NCBI GenBank assembly: GCA_030490835.1
Contig: CM059972.1
Span: forward strand, 11,066,264-11,130,263
DNA: 64,000 nt
Direction: 5' to 3'
From: Annona cherimola
Taxonomy: Eukaryota > Streptophyta > Magnoliopsida > Magnoliales > Annonaceae
Part shown: positions 1 through 12,304 of the stretch, piece after piece
Layout: each line of letters starts with the position of its first letter
Position numbering within the stretch: position 1 is the stretch's first letter
Program-made: the position numbers and the translations under genes
The notes under the pieces: generated by a model
What the model saw: only the letters and a program-made list of their open reading frames with translations
The model's database searches: none
What the model was told of the DNA's origin: nothing

Positions 1-1690
1 ATTAACTGCATGTACATCAACCCCATTGACTAAAAAAATTCTCATACAAGGCTGATTAAATTATAGAACAAGTAGATTATACACATATATTTAATTCCTA
101 AGTCTCGAACCCACATCAAGATATCTAAAAAAATTGAAAATAATATACTTGCTAGGACGTTAAATTAGAAAAGAAAAAAATTCAGTATATATGTCCATCC
201 ACCTACTTCTAAATACATATTTATTATTTTTATGTTTTCTGAAATTTGTATGTTATAAATTGTTTATTAAATTACATAATAATTCAGAATAATGAAATTC
301 AAATATAAGAAACATGCCAGCCATGCGGAAGTATAAAATCAACCATTAAAAAAATGATAATAATAATAATATGGAACGATGTAGGGTATTCATATAAAAG
401 TTAAAATCATATTGACCCTGTAAAGTTCAAGTTAATGGAACTTTGAATAAAAGTTGCGCCCATTTTTTCTAAGATGTTATGGATTCAAAGCATGTTCCAT
501 CAATAATTGTGTATGTGTAAATGAGAAAAAAATACATATAGCTATAAAATAAAATAGATATACAGTAAAATGTAAAATAGTCCATTTCATTTATTTAGGA
601 AAAGAAAAAGAGAAGATTGAGGAGGCAAGCTAAAATTCTAAGGTAAGCAAGTAACGGCTTGAAATGAATTATTTTCAACTTATTGAATGACTTGTAATTC
701 ATTTCTCGTTGGCATTTTTCAATATTATTTAAGGATGGTCATTCTCATAATGTGGTTTGAAAAATATCTTTATTAATCTGTTTTATAAATGATTATGTCA
801 TTTTCTCAATTTGAAAAGAGAGCAAGATGATGAATGTGATTATTTCTTGAAGTTACGCTAGCATGTGTATGATGCATGGTGTACAAAGGTACAGGTACAT
901 TCTAGAGGTGTAAGCATACCAAAGTCCCCCTCTAATGTGACCGAGTCGCTGATACAGGCCCAAAGGCTAAAGGCGCCCTCCCTAAAATAAGGGATAGACG
1001 AATTGACGATCGCCTAGCTAGCGTACCATCTAATGAAGGTTTAAGACATGAATGTAAAATGTGCATTTGCATGTGCATTATTTATGAAATGCCAAATTTT
1101 GGAATGACAATGTATACTTAAATGAAAATACTTGCTTAATGAGTCTAGTATTCACATTTTGTTTTTCCCAATCGTAGACAGATACAACAAGGTTTTTAAA
1201 AAATATCTCAATTTAGAGACTCTTAAGGGTGTATTGTTCTCATATACTTTGATGAATGGAGACGTTGTGATGGTACAATATTATTAGGTTACAAAGATTG
1301 ATAGTGTAAGTGAATTTTAATAATTTGTAAATATTATATGATTTTAATTACCAGAGAATGATTGCTTGTAAATTGAAATGAGATTGAACTGAAAATCTTG
1401 CCATGTGAACAGGGCTACAATCCTGCTCACAATTTACTAACTAAACTATCCCGGAGTAAGGTTTAGGTGCCTTAGGTTCGGGGCACCACAACATGTTTCG
1501 AGAACTACAATTGTGAAAAGAAATTTCAAAATATACAAGTTAGATATGGCTAAATTACATTCAGCGTGTATGCTTGGCAACAGATTTGTGGACTTCAAAT
1601 CAGAATATTATGTATTTATGTTTGATTGCTCACTTTATAGACTCTAATCGGACTTTTTGAAAGTGTATTATTAATTTTTGTATTCTTCTT
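1..1690. other. AT-rich stretch without a recognisable gene
   Basis: No open frame of useful length and no protein motif is visible. Most is AT-rich. A less AT-rich block at about 900-1060 (beginning near TAGAGGTGTAAGCATACC) and another at about 1410-1500 stand out in composition but I cannot assign them. The last 100 bases may be upstream sequence of the hAT relic that follows. Confidence 0.5.
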
Positions 1691-1699
1691 TTACCACCC

Positions 1700-2985
1700 A
1701 TGGGTGAAGCTATTGCTATGCAATTGAAGAATGTCTAAATGCTTGGAATATTAGACAAGTGTGTATCTTACTATTGACAATGCATTGGCCAATGATGTTG
1801 CGCTAAACATTTTGCGTTTGAATTTAAAAATGAAGAATATTCTCTTTGGGGATGTAGAATCTTTGCATGTCCGTTGTATTGCACACATTTTAAATTTAGT
1901 TGTGAAGGAGGGAACTAATCAAATCAAGGATTTTATTGCTCGAATTCATAATAGCATAAAGTGGGTCAAAAGTTCTCCTAGTAGAGAACAAGCATTTGGA
2001 AAATCTTGTGAAAGTGTTAGAATTTTGAGTAAAATATTTTTGTGTTAAGATGTGTCTACACGTTGGAATTCTACATACTTGATATTGAAACATGCTCTAC
2101 CCTTTAAAATGGCTTTGAAATATCTTGAAGTGAACAATGCAAGCTTTAGAAGCACTAGTCCTCCTCTTGAAGAAGATTGGAACCATGCTAGAGTCCTTTT
2201 GTGACTTCTTAGTCTTGTTTTTTAAAGCTATTGAGATCTTGTCGTGCACTAAATATGTCATTTTCGCACATCATTTTCCACAACTTGATACAATTCAAGA
2301 TCGATTAAATTCATTTCCAACTCAAAATAATAACCCTATCCTTCTTCAAATGTGCAATAAAATGAAAGAAAAACTTATAAAATATTAGGGTTCTGTTAAC
2401 AAGTTTAATATTTACTTGCTCATTACGGTAGTGTTTGATCTACAGTACAAGCTAGGCTATTTGGAATTTTATTTTAGTATTTTTCTTCCTACAGATGAAG
2501 CTTGTGCATTATCAAAGAAAGTGTATGATAAAATGGTTGAATTGTATGAAAGTTATTAATCTGAATCTACTTGTCCTACTACAAGTTCTTTGTCTGAAGT
2601 AAGTGAGGCATCATCCAAATCAAAGCGTGCAAAATGGAAAGTGACAATCCATGAGTAACACTACTGCTAGAGTTCTCATAAATGAAATTGATGCATATTT
2701 AAAAGATCCAGTTGAGAATGATGTAGAACCATTTGATATTTTAGCATGATGGTCAACGACTACAAAATATAGGATTTTATCTTTTATGGCAAAAGATATT
2801 TTAGTTATTCCTGTTCAACAATTGCATCAAAATCTAAATTTAGCACTAAAGGACGTGTTCTTGACCAATATCGTAGTTCATTGACACCCGTGTTGGCTGA
2901 GTGTGTGATTTGCTTTCAAGATTGGTTGAGAGCAGCTCTAAATAATTCAAATTATGAAGAATTTGTTGATCAACTAGACAAATAA
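1700..2985 (+). pseudogene. Degenerate hAT-family (RICESLEEPER/BED-zinc-finger-like) transposase
   Basis: Fragments in different frames match, in order, the catalytic and C-terminal parts of plant hAT transposases. They are a GEAIA segment (about 1704), LTIDNALANDVA (1764-1800), HVRCIAHILNLVVKEG (1866-1913), IKWVKSSPSR (1956-1985), a DVSTRWNSTYL-like block just after an in-frame stop (2047-2085), PPLEEDW/CDFLVLFFKAIEIL (2160-2240), and the hAT C-terminal dimerisation block with DILA, YRILSFMAKDILVIPVQQ and GRVLDQYRSSLTPVLAECVICFQDWLR (2735-2940). The N-terminal BED zinc finger is absent. Several frameshifts and stops (for example at 2047 and an extra T near 2200) make it inactive. The family would bind element ends and catalyse cut-and-paste transposition in the nucleus. 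I could not define terminal repeats for the parent element. Confidence 0.85.
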
Positions 2986-3163
2986 AAGAGGTAAAATATA
3001 TTTTTCTATGTTTTAATTATTTACCTTATTATTAATATTATTTTTAAACTAATATTTATTTTTTAGAGAAAGATTCTGAAACATCAGGAAACGCTTTTTA
3101 AGAATCTTTATCACCTCTTTCACCAAGAAATTAATTTACAAGAGGTATTAGTTATATATTTGA

Positions 3164-3193
3164 ATATATATATATACATATATATATATATAT
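3164..3193. repeat. (TA)n microsatellite
   Basis: Short, slightly interrupted TA run in the AT-rich tail after the hAT relic. Confidence 0.8.
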
Positions 3194-3199
3194 GCTCCT

Positions 3200-4356
3200 T
3201 AAGTTCAGTTATATAATATGACATCGATTTTTCGCATTTTCTTTTAGGATAAAAGAATTTGACTTGGCAAATGAGAATAATACAAGACAAGAAAAATGAA
3301 GACTACATTGGGAAATTAAAATGTTTCATGTTGTTATGCTGTAACTTGATGATCTAAGTTAAATATTGTAATTTAGTTATTCGAATTTAAGACTAGTGTT
3401 GTAAACTTGGACCTAACTTGGATGTTGTGATTTGGAGCTGTATTCTTGAACTTATTATAATTTTATTTGTCTTGATATTATTGTATTTTTTAAATTATTT
3501 TCTTTTCTTGTGACTGATATTATAAAGTTTATCTTATGGTTGGTTGCTAATATTTATATATATGATTGTGATATTGATCTTAAATTGTAGAATGGACAAA
3601 TATTGTACTTTTACATTCTCTAAAATATGGTTATTATTCTACTTAATGCGAAAAGAAGGCCCAAAATAGGTTTTTCTTCTTTATACTCTTAAGTGGTATT
3701 TGAATTTTTCTTACTTTCTTATAATAAATTGTCATTTTAGATTTTTTTGAGCAATAGATTTGTGATTAAATGAGTATAAGATATATATTTATAGTAACAT
3801 ATTAACCCGAAACTCAACCCGAGCCCAAATTTCAAAAATAAAGTTAGGGGTGAGGTTTTATAAATAGGGTTAGACTTAGAGTTAGGGTTAAGATTTTACA
3901 AATAAGGTTAGGATTAGAGTTTAGGTGAACTCGAGTTCCATAAGCTTGAATTGCACCCTTAGATGCTCCTACTAAATATGGAGAGTACCAATGCCACCAC
4001 CATTTGAAAATTCGCCAGCATTGTAGTTATCAACAATGTTACTAGAAAAGTCATCTCGTTGGTGTAGATGAAAAATAGTTGTGATGGCGATAATGAGTTG
4101 TTAATAAAATACATACGAGTCTGGTTCGATAAAAAAATATTACTCGGGTTTATGGTTTTAATTTTAGAACAATATATGCATGCATGTCCCTTATTTTATA
4201 ACAAGTACCTTATCTTTTCTCGCACTACTCTAAGGGTGTGTTTGGTAGAGGACTTCTTCACTTTGTTTTTCATTGAAATAATTATCTCACTAACCTTCAT
4301 GGAGATCAATGAACCTTGATACTATGATTTTCGTTATATTATGGTTTATTAGGTTT
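3200..4356. other. AT-rich interval, no gene
   Basis: No coding potential is seen. Around 3800-3960 the text has repeated GGTTAG/GTTAGGGTTAAG words and ends in GAATTGCACCCTTAGATG. This resembles the end of the hAT-like repeats at 22.33-22.96 kb and 40.75-41.40 kb and may be a diverged relative of them. Confidence 0.4.
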
Positions 4357-4365
4357 GTTTTGGTT

Positions 4366-5897
4366 GGAGCATGATCGTATGCTCCCGAGAGCACGGAGGC
4401 TCCATGCTCTCGGCAGCGCGATGACGTTGTAGTCGTTGGACGCAGCAGCAACATCGAGGCGGGCAGGTTTGTGGATAGGCCCCTAGTCAGAATGCAGCAT
4501 TTTTTGCAAAATGGTATTCGCAAACAGATTTGGGGCGCCCCTCTTCTACCTCGTCACAGCTCGCCTCTATCGCGCTCCATGGTTGTCATCATTGATTCCA
4601 GCATCCACCATTCAGTGTGGCTCAGAAACAGTGACAGCAATGGTCCTCTCTTCAAATTTCGGCTACATTGGCAGCGACAAATCCGGCAACTACCCTTCTC
4701 CCATGAAAATCCATCCCTGCTGCACTTCAGCCACCAATCATTGTTTATATCCAGCTCAAGCACTGAAAATGGCTAAGCAAAACTAACAAGAATTTTGACC
4801 AAAGTTGAACAAATTTGGCATCAGAATAGCTTGGCATAGGTCTGGTTTCAAGTCTACTAAAAGAAAACTCCAGCAATCATAACAAATCCGGTGACTTAGA
4901 ATATTGAAAATGGTAGCTCCTTTTTTTTTGACAACGAAAATGGCAGCTCCTTAAGTTGCTTTAAGATTTAACCACCCAAGTTGTAGGTCATCAGCAATCA
5001 AACCAACGAGATGGCTAAATGAAAAAAAATTCCCCATCTCTAATAATCGATCACCTAGATTCGACCATAATAAAATGGAAAAATAGCCCCAAAAACGAAT
5101 CAGAAAAAATTCGAGGAGATGCTACTTTGTGATCATCTTCATTAAATTCCCAGGTAGGGGAAAATTCGCCGCTTCAGAGCAGTTCGTAGAAGGCTCTCCC
5201 AAATCCAACAAAACCACCATGTTTTGCACCTATGAAAAATTCGGCGTATAAAATCCAACAGCAATATATCTGGAATCCTTTGCTCAGCAAAAACCAGGAG
5301 CCCGCTGGCAATGAATCTGCAATCCGGCTTCCCTAAACACCTGTAATCCAGCTTTCAAATGCATCATGCCTAGAATCTGCAACTTGCTGCCAACTAATGC
5401 AATTCGACTTCTTCCTAACAAGCAACAAACCCACCTCTCCGATCCCAATCACCAGCAGCTCTCCTATAAGAATTTCAGAACCCATCCGCTAGCCATTAAA
5501 CCCATCATCCTTGAAAGCCAGCAACACTCTTCCTTCAACACTGGCTCCGACGACGGCAACGGCGAGTGGGTGGGTTGAGGGGAGATGTGAGAGAGGCGAG
5601 TTGCGACGAGGCAGAAGAGGGAGAAGAGGGGTGCGCCAAATCTGTTTGTGGAAATTGAAATGTCGCCCATTGTGAGAGAGGCGAGCTGCGACGAGGCAGA
5701 AGAGGGACGCGCCAAATCTGCTTGCGGTTACCATTTTGCAAAAATGCTCCATTCTGATGAGGGGCCTGTCTACAAACCTCCTCGTCTCGACGTTGCTGCC
5801 GCATCCAATGGCTACAACCCCGCCCGCGCAAATGAATGGCATCGCGCTGCCGAAAGCATAGAGCCTCCGTGCTCTCGGGAGCATACGATCGCACTCC
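4366..5897. mobile_element. Non-autonomous Mutator-like element with ~200-bp TIRs and 9-bp TSD
   Basis: The left end (4366 onward, GGAGCAT...ATGCTCCCGAGAGCACGG) and the reverse complement of the right end (ending 5897) match over roughly 200 bases, including the stretches CAGATTTGG and CTCGTCRCAGCTCGCCTCT. Flanks are GTTTTGGTT (4357-4365) and ATTTTGGTT (5898-5906), a 9-bp duplication with one mismatch. Long TIRs plus 9-bp TSD define a MULE. The 1,532-bp interior has no transposase. It holds gene-like, GC-richer text (5350-5580), so a captured gene fragment (Pack-MULE) is possible but I recognise no source. Inside the right TIR a ~55-bp block occurs twice (about 5584-5643 and 5670-5722). Confidence 0.88.
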
Positions 5898-6109
5898 ATT
5901 TTGGTTTTATATATTGTGATAACCATTCATTTCTTATAATATATTGATTAATTAGTTTTCATTTTTTCCTTTCATGTTCCACTAATATATAGTGCTAGCA
6001 TTATATTGAACTCGAAGAAATTGATTCTTTCCTTATATGATAAATTTGATGTAGCATATTTAGGGGGTAGTAGGGCTTTGAAGATTTCTTCTAAAATTCT
6101 ATTTTGTTC

Positions 6110-6479
6110 AGGGGTATTAACATTTACACTAATGAAAAATTAAATTACTTTCATTCATATCAATGATTTTTAAAGTCTTTCATCTATGTCAACACTTTTT
6201 CAAATTAAGCTTATTTATGCTAACACTGACATTTTTGTTAGATTTTTGAAGTTAAATGAGTTATGAATATATAAAAAAATGCCCTCAAATTGCTAAGACT
6301 ACCATGTTTACATCTCTAGATGCTTTTTTTTCAATTTACAATCTATTTAACTTTAACTATCGGTGTTGGCATAAATAAAATTGATTTAGAAAAGTGCAGA
6401 CATGGATGAAAGATTTTAAAAATTGTCGGTATGAATAAAAATAATTTAGTTGTATGTCGGCATAGATGTCAACGCCCCT
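6110..6479. mobile_element. Fold-back MITE, ~370 bp, AGGGG termini
   Basis: The left arm (6110-6245) and the reverse complement of the right arm (6340-6479) align over about 120 bases, both starting AGGGG and sharing TTTCATTCATAYC- and TATTTATGCYAACAC-type words. The flanks share TTTTGTT, but the exact duplication length is ambiguous. No coding content. The superfamily is unresolved. Confidence 0.65.
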
Positions 6480-7609
6480 TTTGTTTATTCCATATAGGGG
6501 TTCATTCTGCCCTGTATTTTGGAGTTGATTGATTATCAGTTATAATTTCAGATAAATATAGATGATCAATGGCTTAGTAGAAGCAGGAAGGGTCCTTGAG
6601 GATCATTGTCATTTTCCTATAGTCCCATGCCTATGGTAGAATTTGATTTTAGAAGCTCTCTCTCTCTCATTTGAGTTTTTGTTACTCCATTTTCTACCAT
6701 TTTGTGTTGTTAAATTCCACTTCTCTTCCATTGTTCTCTAGATCCAAGCAAATATGGAGCTCCGTTCTTGGACTAAGGAAAAATGAAGTTGCTAAACTAG
6801 AGGTAATTGACATGGCTATTCTCTTGTCGAATTTTAATTAACTAAAATGAGATTGAAACTTATGCTCGAAATATTTTTATTGCACTTCCAGGATGTGCAT
6901 CTAGCCTTCTGTGTTTTTACGATATTATAAACTCCTAGCTCTAAATTAAAAAGTAGACATGTTAAGATCTTTGTAATTTTACATTTATACAATTGATTCG
7001 TTTTTCTTATAGGGCTCTATTGAGTGAGGACACTCCAAAGGCACTCGAAGCAAGAGCATTTTGTGTTCCTATTCGTGAAAAAATTTAAATGAAAATAGGA
7101 GACTTTTTTTCGATTTGTAAAAAGAATTTATTCATTTTTATTGATGATTACTAAATAACAATTTTGTGTAAAAATAATGGTATTGGATTTGAAATATTGC
7201 TATGTGAAACATATGGAGTTTCTTCTATATTTTGATTTATTCAGTTTTGTGTTGTGTTTTATCACAGATCTCTTATGTTTTATCAATTTCAAACAAAGTT
7301 GATAAAATTTTCTGATTTGGTGTTATAAAATGTATCGTTTTGTTAGCAACGATGCTAACTTGTTATTGTAAGATGGATCGAGTTGTTTGTAAATATGCAA
7401 ACAAACGAAATGAACTTTTACTGTTTAATTACAGTGAAGGATGCTCATTGCAAATATACAAATAATGAATTTTGTTGTAGTGTATTCAAATATAGAGTGA
7501 ACCAAGAATTTTGTTGTAGTATATCAAATATAGAGTGAACCATGAATTTTGTTGTAGTGTATTCAAATAAAGAGTGAACGATAGGATGATGTAGATTAGC
7601 AGAGATATT
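6480..7609. other. Intergenic, no gene recognised
   Basis: AT-rich. A CT-rich, gene-like patch lies at 6650-6780 and a short plausible exon-like patch at 7010-7090, but there is no frame long enough to name. A ~60-bp sequence with AATTTTGTTGTAGTATATCAAATATAGAGTGAACC-type content is repeated three times in tandem between 7465 and 7580. Confidence 0.4.
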
Positions 7610-7614
7610 ATTAC

Positions 7615-9390
7615 TGTAACACCCCATTGCCTAGATATTCTCAATAACTAGTCAATGAGTATTATACAACTGAAAGAAAATTGGCAACATCTCCTCATAA
7701 TATATAAGGAGTGATATGGAATACAAGACCTGTTATTCATAAGTATTCCAATTTCATTCTAAAATGTGACATTCAACTTTATATTTATACACTTATATCT
7801 TCATAAAATAAGGGCATTCACATAGAAGGAAAATCATTGAAATTTATCCTTACACAACAAGCAAACCAAAGGATCATATATATGCATCCACATAGATTAT
7901 AATAAAATTCAAAATACTAAATACGATATGTTTATCAAAGTTAAATCTGACTGAGTAATCGTCTACATATACTAGCATAAATTCCAAAATAACTGTAATT
8001 AGAGATGTTGGTCTAATGGTCTCCAAGATTAGGTCTTCCACTTGTCTCATCTTGAGGTTCTCCACCTGTACTGTGATCTAAAAGCAAAATAACAAACCAT
8101 GCGAGTCAAAATAGACTTAGTAAGTAGATAGTAGTTCGCACTAAGTGAAAATAAATAAAATTCTTGATGCGCATATCATGATTAATATAAAATATATTGG
8201 TCCAATACCTACTCCCAAGAACTTATGTATATAACCACGTATAAAGAGAAGGATGCGAACAATCCTCTACTCATGTCGATCAAAGGCTAAAAACAACCAT
8301 CTTCTCATGTCAATCAGGGGTCATGAAGGACCCTTTTACAATCAATCATCTTAAATAACACATCATACATAACAGACAAGAGTAAATGTCATAAACCACA
8401 CACATAATATAAAAAAGATTTACTTTAAATTCAATATACCAATAGTCACACGAGCAATTCACTAAACACATGGTATGTGCAAAAAGGGAACCACTTATTC
8501 ATACTCTCGTTTTAGCCGAATCAACTAACGTCATATTTTAATGATATAAAAATTGCTAACGAGTCTTTTACATCATAAAAAGCATAAATTCACAGCGAAT
8601 TCCTCATAACCCTGTTAACCTAACTATTACAAACCCTACGCCCCAAACCACGAAGTTGTTGGACGCTACACATTCCCACCAACCTTATATCAAGTTTCAC
8701 ACGAGATTTCATCACTAAATCGAGAAGGGGCGACATATACTTACCTTGATCGTAATTTCTCTCAAAAACAGCGACCCTAGACTTGAATTTTCGAGGTTTT
8801 GAGCTTCTTTGATGTGAATCGATGATCTTCAAGGCAGTTGGTAGAGTTTTTGGAAAGATTTGGGGCTAGGTCGAATTGAACAGAAGGGCAAAAGAAAGAA
8901 ACAGCAGAAAATGGGAAGAGAAGAAGAAGGAAAGACAGTCGAGCGTAAAAAAAGAAGCCCTAGCGCATGGGCTCTCCTTTTAACTGAACCCCCATTGAGT
9001 CGGGTCGGGCCAGAGCATGGACCGGGTCTAATCACAATTCATGATTTGCTTTCCCCACCCCTATGACTTAATAATTAAAAAATTTTCGGGGGCGCTACCC
9101 CCTTCACCCCAACAAGGGGTGCTGCACTCTTGACCTCCGCAACCTGACCGAGCAAGTCGAACCCCGTAGCTACATTGTGATGTGGAAGATAGTTATAGCA
9201 TTCAACAATGGTGCATCAATCATACACCTCTGAATCTATACCCAATGTGCTAGGATCATAGTACATACATATATACATTATATTCATCCGTTAACATCAT
9301 AAATTCCTAGTAGTATATTCGTAAATTACATCATAAACAGGGAAGGGTTATAATAAAAATGAAAATAAAATAAAATACCTAGTCCTCACA
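7615..9390. mobile_element. Gypsy-like solo LTR (1,776 bp) with 5-bp TSD
   Basis: Begins TGTAACACCCC and ends CCTCACA (canonical TG...CA). It is flanked by ATTAC at 7610-7614 and ATTAC at 9391-9395. TGTAACACC is a common terminus of plant Ty3/Gypsy LTRs. No primer-binding site, polypurine tract, gag or pol adjoins it, and no second LTR is present, so it looks like a solo LTR left by LTR-LTR recombination. Orientation is not certain. Internal GC-richer text (8830-9160) includes open frames on both strands that I read as non-coding LTR sequence. Confidence 0.85.
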
Positions 9391-9464
9391 ATTACCTACT
9401 AAGAAGATATGTGGTATGAATTATCATTTCATACCAGTTTGAAATGACTTACATATATATGAGA

Positions 9465-11799
9465 AATATTCAGGTGTAACGCAACTACACCATAACAACA
9501 GTGTAGCTGCACCAAAATTGGCCATACATAATTATAAAATTATAATCTACTTTACTTAATGTATTTAGAATCATGTATTCTATTACCATACCAATTTTCA
9601 TCTTAATCGGATATGTGCATCGGCCCCATCTGAAAATGGTACAAATTTAACGTAATAAAATATTTGATGTAAATAACAATTTTAAAGTGATTTTTTCAAC
9701 ATGTAAATCATTTGCTATAAAATTTATATATGGATAAATGATTGTATAAAGTTTCACTACATTCTAATATTTGTGAGGCCCTTTTTGTGAAAATGTACCG
9801 TTGTTTCGGTACAGTTACATTGCACTGGAACAGCTCTATATATATATAAATATTCAAATGCAGCTTCACTACACCACAATTACAGTGCAATTACCTCAAA
9901 ACAAGTCTCATAGGATTATAAAATTACAATCTACTCCACTAATTGTATTTAGAATTATGTATTCTAGTATCATACCAATTTTCATTGCAATTGGATATGT
10001 GTATAGACCTTATCTGAAAATGGTATAAATTCAATATAATAAAATAGTTTAACGTAAATAACAACTTTAAAGTTATTTTTTCAACATGTAAAACATTTGC
10101 AATAAAATTTATATATAGATAAATGATTGTATAAAATATCAATATAATTAAATACATTTAAGTATTACGCTGTTAATTATAGTACAACTTCACTGCACAG
10201 GAAAGGTTCTCTCTCTCTATATATCTACACACATACACTTAAATGTATTGATATTTTATACGATCATTTATCCACATATAAATTTTATAACACATCAAAC
10301 TATTTTATTACATTGAATTTGTACCAACAGTGTAGCTGCACCAAAATTGGTCATACATAATTATAAAATTATAATCTACTTTACTTAATGTATTTAGAAT
10401 CATGTATTCTATTACCATACCAATTTTCATCTTAATCGGATATGTGCATCGGCCCCATCTGAAAATGGTACAAATTTAACGTAATAAAATATTTGATGTA
10501 AATAACAATTTTAAAGTGATTTTTTCAACATGTAAATCATTTGTTATAAAATTTATATATGGATAAATGATTGTATAAAGTTTCACTACATTCTAATATT
10601 TGTGAGGCCCTTTTTGTGCAAATGTACTGTTGTTTCGGTGCAGTTACATTGCACTGGAACAGCTCTCTATATATATAAAAATATTCAAATGCAGCTTCAC
10701 TACACCACAATTACGGTGCAATTACCTCAAAACAAGTCTCATAGGATTATAAAATTACAATCTACTCCACTAATTGTATTTAGAATTATGTATTCTAGTA
10801 ACGTACCAATTTTCATTGCAATTGGATATGTGTATAGACCTTATCTGAAAATGGTATAAATTCAATATAATAAAATAGTTTAACGTAAACAACAACTTTA
10901 AAGTTATTTTTTCAACATGTAAAACATTTGCAATAAAATTTATATATAGATAAATGATTGTATAAAATATCAATATATTTAAATACATTTAAGTATTACG
11001 CTGTTAATTATAGTACAGCTTCACTGCACAGGAAAGGTTCTCTCTCTATATATATCTACACACATACACTTAAATCTATTGATATTTTATATGATCATTT
11101 ATCCACATATAAATTTTATAACACATCAAACTATTTTATTACATTGAATTTGTACCATTTTTAGATGGGGTCCATACATATATCCAACGATATGATAATA
11201 GAATATATAATTCTAAATACAATTGGTGGAGTAGATTATAATTTTATGATCATGTGAGGCCCATTTTGAGATTATTGTACCATAATTGTTCACTGCACCT
11301 GAATATTTCTTATATATATAATCTTTCCTTTGCAGTGAAATTGCACCATAATTAACAGCGCATTTGGCCCAAGTAGGATTTATATATATTTAAATGTATT
11401 GATACTTTATAAAATCATTTATCTATATATAAATTTTATAGCAAATAGTTTACATGTTGAAAAAATAACTTTAAAATTGTTATTTACATCAAATTATTTT
11501 ATTATTTTGAATTTGTACCATTTTTATATAGAGTCCATACATGTATCCAATTGAGATGAAAATTGTTATGGTAATAGAATACATAATTCTAAATAAAATG
11601 GGTGGAGTAGATTATAACTTTATGATTATGTGGGGAATATTTTGAAGTAACTGCACCATAATTGTGGTGCAGTGAAGTTGCACTTGAATATTTCTCATAT
11701 AGAGAGATAGAGTTGTTCCGGTGCAGTGCCACTGTACCAGAATAGCGGTACATTTTACCCTTTTTGGGCCCCACAGATATTAGAATACAATGAAACTTT
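9465..11799. repeat. Cluster of P-family MITEs (~365 bp each)
   Basis: Repeated copies of one AT-rich element. One end has GAGCTGTTCCGGTGCAG followed by a short palindrome. An alternative start is TTTCCTGTGCAGTGAA. The interior carries CATTTATCCATATATAAATT, ATTTGTACCATTTTTAGATG and GATGAAAATTGGTATGG, and the other end is near GTGCAGTGAAGCTGCAC(TT)GAATATTTC. Copies: about 9465-9836 and 9846-10213 (both reversed), their duplicates to about 11045, then 11058-11312, 11322-11694 and the start of another at 11703, which the Copia-like LTR splits. Copies are separated by TATATA runs. No coding capacity; the open frames here are accidental. Confidence 0.8.
9497..11156. repeat. Tandem duplication of an ~830-bp block
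   Basis: Unit 1 (9497-10325) and unit 2 (10326-11156) are near-identical direct repeats, both starting AACAGTGTAGCTGCACC and ending CATTGAATTTGTACC. Each holds one and a half reversed P-family MITEs and a fragment of a forward one. The few differences are mostly single bases, indicating a recent duplication. Confidence 0.92.
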
Positions 11800-11997
11800 T
11801 GTTGAAATTCGAGGCAAATTAAGCACAATCCATGTTTTGATGATTAACAACTCAATTTGAGAATTAATTAAACACTAATCTATTTGCTAAGTGTTTCAAA
11901 GGTTAAAAATTCAAGTTTCAAAAGATAGCAGGTCAAGTCGCAGTCCTAAGTCGACTCAGTCATCGACTTAGGTCAAGTCGATTCCAAAATCGACTTC

Positions 11998-12262
11998 GAG
12001 TGTGTTTGGGAATAGATAAAACTTTTGATGAAAAGTTTTGGAGAGTAAAAGTTATCAAATGATGTGACATGATAGGGGTAATGATGAAAAGTAAAGAAGA
12101 TAATGTTAAAATAGATAGGTTAGTTGTATGGGTAGTTGTGTGGAAATGATTGTAAAGTAGGGTAATTGTATAGGAAAATATGAAAAAATAATTAAAAATA
12201 TGATAGTTGTGAAGAGTGAAAAGTTTTAACTTGACATTTTCTGCACATTGCCAAACAGACCC
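11998..12262. mobile_element. PIF/Harbinger-like MITE nested in the Copia-like LTR
   Basis: Ends are GAGTGTGTTTGG and CCAAACAGACCC. It is flanked by TTC on both sides (11995-11997, 12263-12265). A TIR of the GGGTCTGTTTGG kind with a 3-bp duplication fits PIF/Harbinger (Tourist-like). The interior word TGATAGGGGTAATGAT and the purine-rich body recur at about 24.04-24.42, 44.52-44.91, 57.79-58.02 and 63.79-64.0 kb, defining a family in this genome. Confidence 0.72.
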
Positions 12263-12304
12263 TTCAAATGCATTAAATTAGACAGAGCTGAAATTGGGAC
12301 TCAG

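Noticed and set aside
1400..1500. tRNA-like segment on the minus strand (GGGATAGTTTAGTTAG)
   Set aside because: No cloverleaf, no T-arm consensus at the right distance.
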